In this document: piece by piece, positions 8,670 through 17,240 of the stretch
How the letters are laid out: each line of letters begins with the position of its first letter
How positions within the stretch are numbered: position 1 is the first letter of the stretch
Assembly (NCBI GenBank): GCA_016342655.1
Contig: JAEINL010000024.1
Span: 1-47,550 of the forward strand
DNA: 47,550 nt
Direction: 5' to 3'
From: Sphaerochaeta sp.
GTDB lineage: Bacteria > Spirochaetota > Spirochaetia > Sphaerochaetales > Sphaerochaetaceae
Made by a program: the position numbers and the translations under genes
Notes under the pieces: generated by a model
Told to the model about the DNA's origin: nothing
Databases searched by the model: none
Seen by the model: only the letters and a program-made list of their open reading frames with translations

Positions 8670-8981
8670 TCATTGCTTGAGTTTTTTCAGGGGTATCTGA
8701 GCTTGCCTGTACTGCTCAATCCTTGAGGTGATTCGCTTTTTTTCTGCAGGTGTCTGCATGCATTGCTCGGCTAGGGTATTGGCTGTGATCTCAGCCTGGG
8801 AACGGGAAACTTCCAATGAGAGTATTCCTTCAAGAAGCCTATAGAAGGCAATACTCAGATATTTTCCATCCTCTTCTTTCCACGTAGTAGCATAGCCTTG
8901 TATCCACTGTTGTTCTGTCAGGCCTTCCTTTGAAGGATTGGTCATGTGATGCAGATTGTCAAATACAGCAGGGCATCCCAC
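8670..8981 (-). pseudogene. Hypothetical protein, probably a truncated gene
   Basis: The 103-codon frame begins with GTG at 8981; an ATG twelve codons in (8945) is an alternative. Neither has a properly spaced ribosome-binding site, and a TAG lies two codons upstream of the GTG. The product is mostly helical, with two tryptophans (QQWIQGYATTWKEEDGKY) and a charged C-terminus. I do not recognise it. The abrupt 5' end next to a repeated hairpin element (8990-9025) suggests that this is the 3' portion of a disrupted gene. Confidence 0.35.
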
Positions 8982-8989
8982 CTCCTAGG

Positions 8990-9025
8990 TCCAGGGCTTG
9001 CCCTGGGGTATTGATACCTTTCATT
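8990..9025. repeat. 36-bp hairpin repeat, copy 1
   Basis: This 36-bp block is identical to 21955-21990. It holds two back-to-back hairpins: CCAGGGC-TT-GCCCTGG and GGTAT-TG-ATACC. Both copies are preceded by CCTCCT a few bases upstream. There is no T-run, so it is an interspersed repeat rather than a simple terminator. Confidence 0.85.
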
Positions 9026-9137
9026 GGAACTCCTTGTCGATCACGGTTGTAGTGTAATCGTAGCCCAAAGCCTTGTCAAAGCAAAACTTGACTTGTAGCG
9101 AGGGAGGGTGTGTGGATGTTGACAGGAACCTCCTCTA
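9021..9137 (-). pseudogene. C-terminal gene remnant overlapping the repeat
   Basis: The minus strand is open for 38 codons ending at a TGA at 9021-9023. The end reads KFCFDKALGYDYTTTVIDKE, which looks like real protein. There is no start codon or ribosome-binding site, and a TAG precedes it. Likely the 3' scrap of a lost gene. I cannot name the family. Confidence 0.25.
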
Positions 9138-9213
9138 AGGGTGATGCTTGTGTCGTAAAGTGCAAGCAAGAGATTTAGTCTCTTGTACGCAACAATGCAA
9201 AATAGGAGGATTT

Positions 9214-10245
9214 ATGTATACACCTTCAGAGAATCGTTATGATTCAATGCTGTACAATTTCTGTGGCAAGAGCGGGCTAAAGCTACCAGCAGTCTCACTG
9301 GGCCTCTGGCATAATTTTGGTGATGCGACATCATTGTCCAATGCAAGGGCAATGATTCATACGGCATTTGATTTGGGGATAACACACTTCGACCTTGCCA
9401 ATAACTATGGGCCCCCTGCAGGATCGGCTGAACTGAACTTCGGCAAGCTCCTTGCCCAGGATCTTAGCTCCTACCGTGATGAGCTGATCATCTCCACCAA
9501 GGCTGGCTACGACATGTGGCCAGGACCCTATGGCGAGTGGGGGAGTCGGAAATACCTGCTGGCCAGTCTCGATCAGAGCCTCCAGCGCATGGGCCTTGAG
9601 TACGTTGATATATTCTACTCGCACAGATTCGACCCCAATACCCCACTCGAAGAGACCATGAGTGCCTTGGAAACCGCCTACAGGCAAGGAAAGGCCCTGT
9701 ATGTCGGCCTCTCCTCGTACTCAGCGGCGAAGACCCGCGAAGCCCATGATATCCTTAAGGCACGTGGAGTGCCTGTCCTCATTCACCAACCCTCCTACTC
9801 CATGCTCAACCGCTGGGTGGAGGAGGACAAGTTGTTGGATACCTTGGGAGAACTGGGCATTGGTACCATCTGCTTCTCACCTCTGGCGCAGGGGATGCTC
9901 ACTGACAAGTACCTCAATGCAATTCCTAAGGACAGCAGGGCCGGCAAGGAGGGCACAGCCCTTTCTGCGAAGATGCTGACACCAGAGAACTTAGGGCGTA
10001 TCAAAGCCCTCAACGAGATAGCCAAAAAACGCAATCAGAGCCTAGCACAGATGGCACTCAGTTGGGTCCTAAGGCGTAAGGAAGTGACTTCAGTGCTCAT
10101 TGGAGCAAGCTCTCCTGAACAGATTATCGAGAATGTAGGAGCATTGGATCACCTCATTTTCACTGATGATGAGCTCAAGGAGATAGACAAGTATGCCCAG
10201 GAGGGCAACATCAACCTTTGGGCCCGCTCCAGTAACGAGGGATAG
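9214..10245 (+). CDS. yghZ: Aldo/keto reductase, YghZ/GPR type
   Basis: A 343-residue NADPH-dependent aldo/keto reductase of the AKR14/YghZ subfamily, whose E. coli member reduces L-glyceraldehyde 3-phosphate and methylglyoxal. Subfamily landmarks are nearly complete: RYDSMLYNFCGKSGLKLP at the N-terminus, LGLWHNFG, HFDLANNYGPP (catalytic Asp and Tyr), ISTKAGYDMWPGPYG (catalytic Lys), VDIFYSHRFDP (catalytic His), IHQPSYSMLNRWVE, FSPLAQGMLTDKYL and VTSVLIGASSPEQ for cofactor binding. Length matches the family. The start is the ATG at 9214, after AGGAGG; the frame is open further upstream but without signals. Monocistronic, ending in a strong hairpin. Likely role: detoxification of reactive aldehydes. 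Confidence 0.93.
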   Translation: MYTPSENRYDSMLYNFCGKSGLKLPAVSLGLWHNFGDATSLSNARAMIHTAFDLGITHFDLANNYGPPAGSAELNFGKLLAQDLSSYRDELIISTKAGYDMWPGPYGEWGSRKYLLASLDQSLQRMGLEYVDIFYSHRFDPNTPLEETMSALETAYRQGKALYVGLSSYSAAKTREAHDILKARGVPVLIHQPSYSMLNRWVEEDKLLDTLGELGIGTICFSPLAQGMLTDKYLNAIPKDSRAGKEGTALSAKMLTPENLGRIKALNEIAKKRNQSLAQMALSWVLRRKEVTSVLIGASSPEQIIENVGALDHLIFTDDELKEIDKYAQEGNINLWARSSNEG

Positions 10246-10305
10246 GATTCTCTTGCTACATGGTAACCGAACACACCTATTGAGATAGTTGTTAGGTCCA
10301 ATTTG

Positions 10306-10342
10306 ATGAAGGCCATGCCCTGGTAGAGGGCATGGCCTTCAT
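10306..10342. terminator. Strong 16-bp hairpin after the aldo/keto reductase gene
   Basis: ATGAAGGCCATGCCCT pairs perfectly with AGGGCATGGCCTTCAT around a five-base loop. Only a TTCCCC follows, so it is a weakly canonical but very stable transcription-end structure. Confidence 0.7.
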
Positions 10343-10466
10343 TCCCCAACAAAGCGAGAACCAGAGGAATCTAGGACAAATCTCAGCAGGCTTCTTCCAA
10401 CCAGATCATCGTTTGGTACAGTATTCATGCAAAAAAAGGATATTCTGAGGTAATTCGATTAAAGGA

Positions 10467-10494
10467 TTGGATATACGTACACCTAATGTATAAT
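10467..10494 (+). promoter_or_regulatory. Sigma-70-type promoter for the cheR operon
   Basis: TTGGAT (10467-10472), a 16-bp spacer, then a consensus TATAAT (10489-10494). It lies about 75 bp before the cheR start codon. The rest of 10343-10566 shows no gene. Confidence 0.5.
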
Positions 10495-10566
10495 TGTTCT
10501 CTCTTTGAATCTATTTCCCTTATATTTTCGATACCCATACAATATACTGTTGTCCTAGGAGTTCAG

Positions 10567-11391
10567 ATGAGCAAGGCCTTGATTGAAATTGTCAAAATAG
10601 TGGGTGACCTGGATATCTCAAACTATGATGATTCCTTCTTACGGCAATCAGCAGAAAAAAGATTTGCCGTTACAGGAACCAGTACCCTTTCCGAGTATGT
10701 GCAATTTGTATCAGAAACTCCTGCTGAGGCTCCCAAGCTAGTACGATCTTTGAATATTACCCATACTGAATTTTTTAGGAATTCCCTCTCCTTCGCTCAC
10801 TTGGAGCAGTGGATCCTCCCAAGTCTCCTTGCGGGGGAAGCAGAGGGCAGTGAGTTACGAATCTGGTCTGCGGGCTGTTCGACAGGTCAGGAAGCCTATT
10901 CAATTGCAATGTTGGTTGAAAACATGCAAACAAAAAAGTCGAAAAAACTGCGTTATCGCATCATTGCAACAGATATTTCCGAGTCGGCGTTACTTCAGGG
11001 CAGCAGAGGCAAGTACAGTGAAAAGGATATCCAGAGGATCAGGGTGAAAGACCTGAAGGAGTTTTTCATCAAAACAGGGGATACCTATACCGTATGTGAT
11101 AGCGTAAAGAGCCATGTGAGCTTTTCCTCCTATGACCTGCTGGACAGCTTCTCCTCCTATCCGCAGGAGAGCATCTTCGGGGATTTCGATCTTGTTGTTT
11201 GCAGTAATGTTTTGTTTTACTACAAACCGAACTGTCAGATGGATATCGTAAAGAAACTGATAAACTCTCTGGACAAGGGTGGGTATCTGATAACAGGTGA
11301 GACAGAAAGGCATACTATGGAAAAATTCAGTGAATTGTATCAGGTAGCCCCTCCCTCACCCATCTACAAACTGAGGAGTGGCATGAAATGA
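10567..11391 (+). CDS. CheR-type protein-glutamate methyltransferase
   Basis: A 274-residue S-adenosylmethionine-dependent methyltransferase. The N-terminal helical domain (to about residue 75) ends with TEFFRNS, the CheR 'T-x-FFR' signature. The Rossmann domain carries LRIWSAGCSTGQEAYSIAML (SAM-binding loop), IIATDISESAL and FDLVVCSNVLFYY. No TPR or PAS extension is present. Start at the ATG at 10567, after AGGAG. Its stop overlaps the start of a membrane sensor kinase gene (ATGA), so it probably methylates that receptor-like sensor or another MCP. CheB, CheA and CheW are not in the window, so this is an orphan CheR in a sensory operon rather than a chemotaxis cluster. Confidence 0.88.
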   Translation: MSKALIEIVKIVGDLDISNYDDSFLRQSAEKRFAVTGTSTLSEYVQFVSETPAEAPKLVRSLNITHTEFFRNSLSFAHLEQWILPSLLAGEAEGSELRIWSAGCSTGQEAYSIAMLVENMQTKKSKKLRYRIIATDISESALLQGSRGKYSEKDIQRIRVKDLKEFFIKTGDTYTVCDSVKSHVSFSSYDLLDSFSSYPQESIFGDFDLVVCSNVLFYYKPNCQMDIVKKLINSLDKGGYLITGETERHTMEKFSELYQVAPPSPIYKLRSGMK

Positions 11392-11696
11392 AATTGAAAG
11401 AGCGTATGATAGCCAGACAACTAAGTATCTATATAGGTGGAGTCGTCGTAATAGTTTTAATTCTGATCGCAACCTCCATTTTTTCTGTAGAAGCCCTCTG
11501 GAAAGATACATCCGGCATATTCAACAATCCCTTGGCCGTCCGCAGGGCAATAGGGGAGATCAGGGCAGATGTCCTCTTGATACACAGGGATATGCGACAA
11601 TTGCCCTATGAGGACAATCAAGAGGTAATTGAGCATCTCATCAACAATATTGGCATGTATGAAGCCAATATCAGTCAACAACTGCCTATTCTGTAA
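11388..11696 (+). CDS. N-terminal part of the interrupted hybrid sensor kinase
   Basis: A 102-residue piece: cytoplasmic start, one membrane segment (about 15-35) and the beginning of an extracytoplasmic helical sensor domain resembling the four-helix-bundle domain of chemoreceptors. It ends at a TAA (11694-11696). The next open stretch, beginning three codons later, is in the same reading frame and continues the same helical domain, then the second membrane segment. So a single nonsense codon, not a frameshift, splits one gene of about 990 codons. The start overlaps cheR by four bases, the usual sign of translational coupling. As it stands this piece is only an anchor with half a sensor domain. 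Confidence 0.7.
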   Translation: MKLKERMIARQLSIYIGGVVVIVLILIATSIFSVEALWKDTSGIFNNPLAVRRAIGEIRADVLLIHRDMRQLPYEDNQEVIEHLINNIGMYEANISQQLPIL

Positions 11697-11705
11697 GAGA
11701 GGTAC

Positions 11706-14360
11706 TTGGGTCCTCGAAGCGATGTTGATGAGGTTTCGGATGCCTTGACCCATTGGAAAGCCATTCGGGTCGAGACGGTTCGATTGTTACGTGCCTCACA
11801 GATTGAAGAGGTGGAGAATCGAGTTAAAGCCACCGGGGTGGGAGGGGTGCAGGCAGATAAGATTATTCTTGAGCTAGATATACTCAGAAATTTTGCACTG
11901 GCCAAGACTGATGAACTCTTTGAGGACGCTCAAGAGCACAGAACCCGAATCATAGAACAGATGGTATTCCTATGCATAGGTGTACTGTTTTTACTGGTAG
12001 CCTTAGGCCTGTATCTTCGGAAAAGCTTCTTGCCTCCAATCGCAAAGCTGACCGATGCCATTGAAATGATCAAGCAAGGCAAGCTGGATACACGTATCGG
12101 TAGTGAATCACCAAACGAGTTCGGTGAACTCGCAAGGGCCTTTGACACCATGTCCGACACCATTCAAAGGGAAACAATCTATAATACCAATATCGTCCGC
12201 ATTTCCTCTAGTATGTTCAAACATAGAACCCTCCGTCCATTTTGTCAGGAATTGTTGAACAATCTTCAGGTTTTGACTGATTCACAAATCTGTGCACTGT
12301 ATTTCTTGCATGAGACGAACAGCCAATTTGAGCGTTACGAGTCCATTGGTCTCAAACATGACAGTCTTTGTTCTTTTTCAGTTGCAGCAAAAGAGGGCGA
12401 GTTTGGAGCCGCCCTTGCATCAAAAAAAGTGCAACATGTAACGGATATTCCTTCAGACGTCCAGGTTCTATTTCCTACCGTAAGTGGAGATTTCAAGGTT
12501 AAGGAAATCATAACGATACCAATCATCCAGGGAGACGAGGTCATTTCTGTCATTTCGCTGGGGAGTATCAAGAGATACCCAACGGATGCAGTTCGTCTGA
12601 TTCATGGTTTGCTGAATGAGATCACAGCAAGTCTTAGTGCAGTGCTTTCAGCGCAGCGAGCCATGGAATTTTCACAAGAACTGCAACAAAGCAATAGGGA
12701 ACTTGAGCAACAAGCCAGGGAATTGGAGATGCAGGCAAATGAACTGACTGAGCAAAATGCGGAGCTTGAGATGCAGAAAAAGCAGCTGGATGAAGCGAGC
12801 CGTCTCAAGACGAATTTCCTATCGAACATGAGCCACGAGCTTCGGACCCCTCTCAATTCGGTGATTGCCCTATCAGGAGTCCTTGGTCGCAGGCTTGCAA
12901 ACAAGATTCCGGAAGAAGAGAGCGGATATTTGGAGATAATTGAACGCAATGGAAGAAATCTCCTGACTATGATCAACGATATCCTTGATATTTCACGTAT
13001 AGAAGCTGGTCGTGAAGACATTGAGATCACGCAGTTCAATTCCAACACTGTAATTGGTGAAGTGGTTGCAATGATTCAGCCCCAAGCGCAAAGCCAAAAC
13101 ATCGAGCTTCTCCATACCGCAAAGAATCCTGAGATAGCAATCGAGACTGATGCTAAAAAGTTTCGACACATCTTACAGAACCTGATCAGCAATGCGGTGA
13201 AGTTCACTGAAAAGGGCACCGTAGAGATTGCCTCTGAGCAGAACGGGGATAGCATCGTAATCTCTGTGAAAGATTCCGGAATAGGTATTTCAGAGGAACA
13301 TCTTTCGCATATTTTCGAAGAGTTCCGGCAAGCAGATGGAAGTACTTCCAGAAGATTTGGAGGAACCGGACTGGGTCTGGCCATTGCAAAAAAATATGCA
13401 ACCCTGCTTAATGGGACGATTACAATAGAGAGTACCCCTAAGGTGGGTTCGGAATTTACGCTGACGCTTCCTCTGAGGTATGATGCGAAACTCCTGTTAC
13501 AAGGGCAGGCACCATCGGATCCCTATCAAAAGGAAGGAAGCCTATCCTTGCCCCAGGATGTTCCGGATTTGTCTGGCAGGACAATTTTGCTGGTTGATGA
13601 TAATGAATCATCTCTCATTCAGATCAAGGACCTTATGGAGGGTCTTGGATGTCACGTTCGTTATGCCCCCGACGCTCTTGAGGCATTCACCATTATTGAT
13701 CAAGGGGTACCTGATGCCATAATTCTTGATCTGATGATGCCCGATGTCGATGGGTTCAAAGTGCTTGAACTCCTTCGTAATGCCGAGGCTACAGCCAATA
13801 TCCCAGTTCTTGTACTTACGGTAAAACATATCACCAAAGAAGAGCTGAAGTTCCTCAAGCGTAACAATGTGCATCAACTTATCCAAAGAGGTGATGTCAA
13901 ACGACTGGAACTCCAACAGGCTGTTGCCACTATGCTCTATCCCAAAAACACCAAGGCAAATCAGAAGTCGCCAAAGGTACGAGCCTTAGCTGGCAAACCG
14001 GTAGTTTTAGTGGTTGAAGACAATAGGGACAATATGATCACCGTACAAGCACTTTTGAGAGATCACCATACTGTATTGGAAGCCTTTACAGCTAGTGAAG
14101 GCATAAAAATGGCAAGAGCCCATGTGCCGGATCTGATTCTTATGGATATTGCCTTGCCCGACTTCAACGGAATAGATGCTTTTAAGAAACTGAGAAGCCT
14201 ACCCCAGACACAACATATACCTGTCATTGCGTTGACAGCGAGTGTACTGAAACATGATCGCGAAACCATACTCTCCCATGGATTTGATGCATTTATTGGG
14301 AAACCCATCATTGCTGATGAATTCTATAGGGTGCTAGATGAGGTGCTGAATGGAAAATAA
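11706..14360 (+). CDS. Hybrid sensor histidine kinase (HAMP-GAF-HisKA-HATPase-REC-REC), 3' part of the split gene
   Basis: Seen in order: remainder of the helical sensor domain, a membrane segment (MVFLCIGVLFLLVALGLYL), HAMP, GAF-type domain, a Glu/Gln-rich coiled coil, HisKA with FLSNMSHELRTPLNSV (phospho-His), HATPase with NAVKFTEKG, DSGIGIS and GGTGLGLAIAKKYA, a first receiver (LLVDDNESS, ILDLMMPDVDG) and a second receiver (VVEDNRDNM, LMDIALPDFNG, phospho-Asp each). The first receiver lacks the usual Lys in a KP motif (VHQLIQRGD), so it may be degenerate; the second has IGKPI. Open from a TTG at 11706 with no good ribosome-binding site. If the upstream TAA is real, only weak internal initiation or readthrough would express it. 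Its end overlaps the next gene by 11 bases. Confidence 0.85.
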   Translation: MGPRSDVDEVSDALTHWKAIRVETVRLLRASQIEEVENRVKATGVGGVQADKIILELDILRNFALAKTDELFEDAQEHRTRIIEQMVFLCIGVLFLLVALGLYLRKSFLPPIAKLTDAIEMIKQGKLDTRIGSESPNEFGELARAFDTMSDTIQRETIYNTNIVRISSSMFKHRTLRPFCQELLNNLQVLTDSQICALYFLHETNSQFERYESIGLKHDSLCSFSVAAKEGEFGAALASKKVQHVTDIPSDVQVLFPTVSGDFKVKEIITIPIIQGDEVISVISLGSIKRYPTDAVRLIHGLLNEITASLSAVLSAQRAMEFSQELQQSNRELEQQARELEMQANELTEQNAELEMQKKQLDEASRLKTNFLSNMSHELRTPLNSVIALSGVLGRRLANKIPEEESGYLEIIERNGRNLLTMINDILDISRIEAGREDIEITQFNSNTVIGEVVAMIQPQAQSQNIELLHTAKNPEIAIETDAKKFRHILQNLISNAVKFTEKGTVEIASEQNGDSIVISVKDSGIGISEEHLSHIFEEFRQADGSTSRRFGGTGLGLAIAKKYATLLNGTITIESTPKVGSEFTLTLPLRYDAKLLLQGQAPSDPYQKEGSLSLPQDVPDLSGRTILLVDDNESSLIQIKDLMEGLGCHVRYAPDALEAFTIIDQGVPDAIILDLMMPDVDGFKVLELLRNAEATANIPVLVLTVKHITKEELKFLKRNNVHQLIQRGDVKRLELQQAVATMLYPKNTKANQKSPKVRALAGKPVVLVVEDNRDNMITVQALLRDHHTVLEAFTASEGIKMARAHVPDLILMDIALPDFNGIDAFKKLRSLPQTQHIPVIALTASVLKHDRETILSHGFDAFIGKPIIADEFYRVLDEVLNGK

Positions 14361-16659
14361 TAAGATAAGGATCTTGGCAATTGATGACAATAGGGACAAC
14401 CTGGTCTCGTTGAAAGCCCTGATACAGGATGAGTATGCAGAAGCTGTAATCCTTACCTCCCAAAGTGGTCGGCAAGGTCTTGAGATTGCAGCAACAGAGG
14501 ACCCTGATGTGATTTTTCTCGATATCCTTATGCCTGGAATGGATGGATATGAGGTGTGTACAAAACTGAAGGCAGATGCAAGGCTATGTGACACACCTGT
14601 TGTTTTTATCACAGCCATCAAAGGCGACAAGGAGCATCGTATCAAGGCGTTGGAAAGCGGTGCCGAAGCATTTCTGGCCAAGCCTATCGATGAGATAGAG
14701 CTGACAGCCCAGATTCGTGCCATGCTCAAGATCAGAGCAGCCAATATCCGAAAGCGCGATGAAAAGGAATTCCTTAGCGCATTGGTTGAAGAGAAAACTA
14801 AAGCCCTGTCTGAATCGAATAAGAAGACGTTGCAATTATTGGATGCTGTGAAAAGGGAAAAGGCATTGATTGAAGCGATTTTTGACAGCATACCAGGATA
14901 TTTGTATGTGTATGACGAAAACGGAACACTTATTCGATGGAATAAGCAACATGAGACGATGACTGGGTATTCTGCAGAAGAACTGTCCCATATGACTCTT
15001 GAAAAATGGTTTGACCAAGAGGATGGGCAAAGGGTCAACTCCGCGGTGCATGATGTTTTTGCAAAGGGATATGGTGAAGTGGAAGCTCACCTCATCTTGA
15101 AAAGCGGTGAAAAGATGTTTATCCGCTCAAGCGGGGTCCCTCTTGTTTGGGACGGCAAAAAATACTTTACGGGGATTGGTCTCGATATTACTGAACACAA
15201 GAGGGTAGAGATGCAACTCCGGCAGAATATGGATGATTTGTTGGAGTCCCAAAGAATTGCCCATTTGGGAACCTGGCGGATGGATATAGAAACCAATCAG
15301 GTTATATGGTCGGATGAATTGTATAGAATATATGGCTTAGATCCCACACTTCCACCCCCACCCTTCCCAGAGCAGAAGAAGCTGTTTGCAGCAGAAAGCT
15401 GGGAGGCATTGTCTAAGGCTCTCAAGCATACAAGAGAATCAGGAGTCCCGTACGAGTTGGAACTTGAAACTGTGGTTGTAGGAGGAAAACATGGATGGAT
15501 TTGGCTACGGTGCGAGGCTGTAAAGGATTCAAGTGGCAAAATCACGGGTCTTTGGGGAGCAGCTCTGGACATCACCGAGCGAAAGAAAACCGAACAGGAC
15601 CTGTTGTACCTGAGCAACCATGACCATCTTACAGCATTGTATAACAGAAGATTTTTTGAAGAACAATTGAAGAGGTTGGACACGAAGAAAAATCTTCCCC
15701 TCTCGGTCATCATGTGTGATGTGAACGGGTTGAAACTGGTCAATGATTCCTTCGGGCATGATGTGGGGGATGCTCTTCTAAAAGAGACCGCCAAAATAAT
15801 CAAGAGGGTATCTCGAGAGCATGATCTGATTGCTAGAATTGGAGGGGATGAGTTTGTCGTAGCCTTGCCAAAAACCACTGCAGAGGAGACAGAGCTGATT
15901 ACAAATGTCATAAAGGAATTGGCCTCGAAAGAGAAAGTTTCCAATCTCGAGTTGTCGATTTCCTTTGGCATCGATACCAAGACGAATGATAGACAATCAA
16001 TAATTGAGATTGTGGCAAACGCTGAGAATCATATGTACAGGCAAAAGCTGTATGAGCGTTCGAGTATTAGAAGCAAGACGATAGACCTTATCATGAATAC
16101 CCTGTTTGAAAAAAGTAACCAGGAGGCGCTGCATTCAAATAGGGTGAGCACTCTTTGCCAATCCATCGCATCCAAGATGAATTTCAACGAGGATGCAATA
16201 AAACAAATGAGAATTGCTGGTCTTATCCATGATATTGGCAAGATTGGTGTTGATGAGAAAATTCTGAACAAGCAGGGACGACTTACCCTCGAAGAAAGAA
16301 GGGATATTGAGCGACATCCCGAGATTGGTTGGAAGATCCTGAGTTCTACAGCTGAGTTTTCTGAGTTGGCGCGATTTGTGCTTTCTCACCATGAAAATTG
16401 GAATGGCAGTGGATATCCAAAGGGTCTCAAGGGGGAGGCGATACCCCTTGAAGCAAGGATCATTCGTGTTGCAGACTCATACGATGCAATGACCAGTGAA
16501 AGAAGCTATAAGAAAGGAATGAGCAAGGAAGCTGCAATCGAAGAACTGAAGAGATGTTCCGGGACGCAGTTCGATCCTGTAGTTGTCGAGGTGTTTGTGC
16601 ATATGGAGCTTGTGGAATCTAGTGATTACCGTCAAATAGACTCTCACTTTCTGCACTAG
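14350..16659 (+). CDS. REC-PAS-PAS-GGDEF-HD-GYP cyclic-di-GMP protein
   Basis: A 769-residue cytoplasmic signalling protein. Domains: receiver (IRILAIDDNRDN, FLDILMPGMDG with the phospho-Asp, LAKPI) at 1-125; a coiled linker; two PAS domains (about 175-285 and 300-415) each ending in D-ITE-K; GGDEF (about 420-580) with an intact RIGGDEFVV active site, so probably an active diguanylate cyclase; and HD-GYP (about 585-760) with HDIGKIG and HHENWNGSGYPKGLKG, so probably a c-di-GMP phosphodiesterase. Having both opposing activities is uncommon but known. It is translationally coupled to the hybrid kinase, the likely phosphodonor for its receiver. Terminates before a new promoter at 16699. Confidence 0.92.
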   Translation: MENNKIRILAIDDNRDNLVSLKALIQDEYAEAVILTSQSGRQGLEIAATEDPDVIFLDILMPGMDGYEVCTKLKADARLCDTPVVFITAIKGDKEHRIKALESGAEAFLAKPIDEIELTAQIRAMLKIRAANIRKRDEKEFLSALVEEKTKALSESNKKTLQLLDAVKREKALIEAIFDSIPGYLYVYDENGTLIRWNKQHETMTGYSAEELSHMTLEKWFDQEDGQRVNSAVHDVFAKGYGEVEAHLILKSGEKMFIRSSGVPLVWDGKKYFTGIGLDITEHKRVEMQLRQNMDDLLESQRIAHLGTWRMDIETNQVIWSDELYRIYGLDPTLPPPPFPEQKKLFAAESWEALSKALKHTRESGVPYELELETVVVGGKHGWIWLRCEAVKDSSGKITGLWGAALDITERKKTEQDLLYLSNHDHLTALYNRRFFEEQLKRLDTKKNLPLSVIMCDVNGLKLVNDSFGHDVGDALLKETAKIIKRVSREHDLIARIGGDEFVVALPKTTAEETELITNVIKELASKEKVSNLELSISFGIDTKTNDRQSIIEIVANAENHMYRQKLYERSSIRSKTIDLIMNTLFEKSNQEALHSNRVSTLCQSIASKMNFNEDAIKQMRIAGLIHDIGKIGVDEKILNKQGRLTLEERRDIERHPEIGWKILSSTAEFSELARFVLSHHENWNGSGYPKGLKGEAIPLEARIIRVADSYDAMTSERSYKKGMSKEAAIEELKRCSGTQFDPVVVEVFVHMELVESSDYRQIDSHFLH

Positions 16660-16698
16660 ATATTCCTCACTTGTCTTTGCTATAGCGGAATGACTGCC

Positions 16699-16745
16699 TT
16701 GACAAATATTGTTGCTCTCTGTTATATTTTACACAATTAAATATA
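16699..16745 (+). promoter_or_regulatory. Promoter and candidate OhrR operator for the peroxidase operon
   Basis: TTGACA (16699-16704) and TTATAT (16722-16727) are 17 bp apart. Overlapping the -10, TATATTT (16723-16729) and AAATATA (16739-16745) form a perfect 7-bp inverted repeat with a 9-bp AT-rich spacer. This is a plausible OhrR-type binding site; the second gene of the operon encodes such a repressor. Confidence 0.6.
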
Positions 16746-16760
16746 AAATAGGAGCATATC

Positions 16761-17240
16761 ATGGAACCATCCCTATATGATTTTACAGTAACACGCAACG
16801 ACGGATCAGAATTTTCTCTAGCCACCCTTCGTGATACGAGCGTCCTCATAGTCAACACTGCAAGCAAATGTAGTTTTACCGGTCAGTATACTGGCCTTGA
16901 GGCTCTTTATCAGGAGTACAAGGATAGGGGTTTCACCATACTTGCCTTTCCTTGTGACCAGTTTGCCCATCAGGAGCCTGGCAGTGATGCTGAGATCGCA
17001 GAGTTCTGCAAACTGAACCATGGGGTGACTTTCCCCCTCATGAGTAAGATTGAGGTCAACGGCAAGGGCGCCCATCCGCTGTACGTCTGGCTGAAAAAAC
17101 AGGCTCCGGGTGTGTTGGGTGGTTCGATCAAATGGAACTTCACCAAATTTCTGGTGGGTAAGGATGGCAAGAGTGTGCAACGCTTTGCCTCAAAGACTGA
17201 ACCCGAAGAGTTGAAAACTTCGATAGAGGGGGTGCTCTGA
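16761..17240 (+). CDS. Glutathione peroxidase family thiol peroxidase
   Basis: A 159-residue peroxidase of the Gpx fold. The peroxidatic residue is a cysteine (Cys37 in NTASKCSFTGQY), not selenocysteine. AFPCDQFAHQEPG supplies the second Cys65 (the usual N-Q-F is D-Q-F here) and IKWNFTKFLV the active-site Trp and Asn. Bacterial Cys-Gpx enzymes usually use thioredoxin and reduce organic or hydrogen peroxides. GGAG precedes the ATG. Its TGA overlaps the start of the OhrR-like gene by one base, so the two are co-translated. The enzyme takes the place that OhrA usually has beside OhrR. Confidence 0.92.
   Translation: MEPSLYDFTVTRNDGSEFSLATLRDTSVLIVNTASKCSFTGQYTGLEALYQEYKDRGFTILAFPCDQFAHQEPGSDAEIAEFCKLNHGVTFPLMSKIEVNGKGAHPLYVWLKKQAPGVLGGSIKWNFTKFLVGKDGKSVQRFASKTEPEELKTSIEGVL

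Noticed and set aside
11694..11696. TAA as a recoded sense codon
   Set aside because: TAA recoding is not expected in this group and no stimulatory structure is evident; mutation or sequence error is simpler.
16761..17240. Possible selenocysteine glutathione peroxidase
   Set aside because: The active-site codon is TGT (Cys37), with no in-frame TGA.
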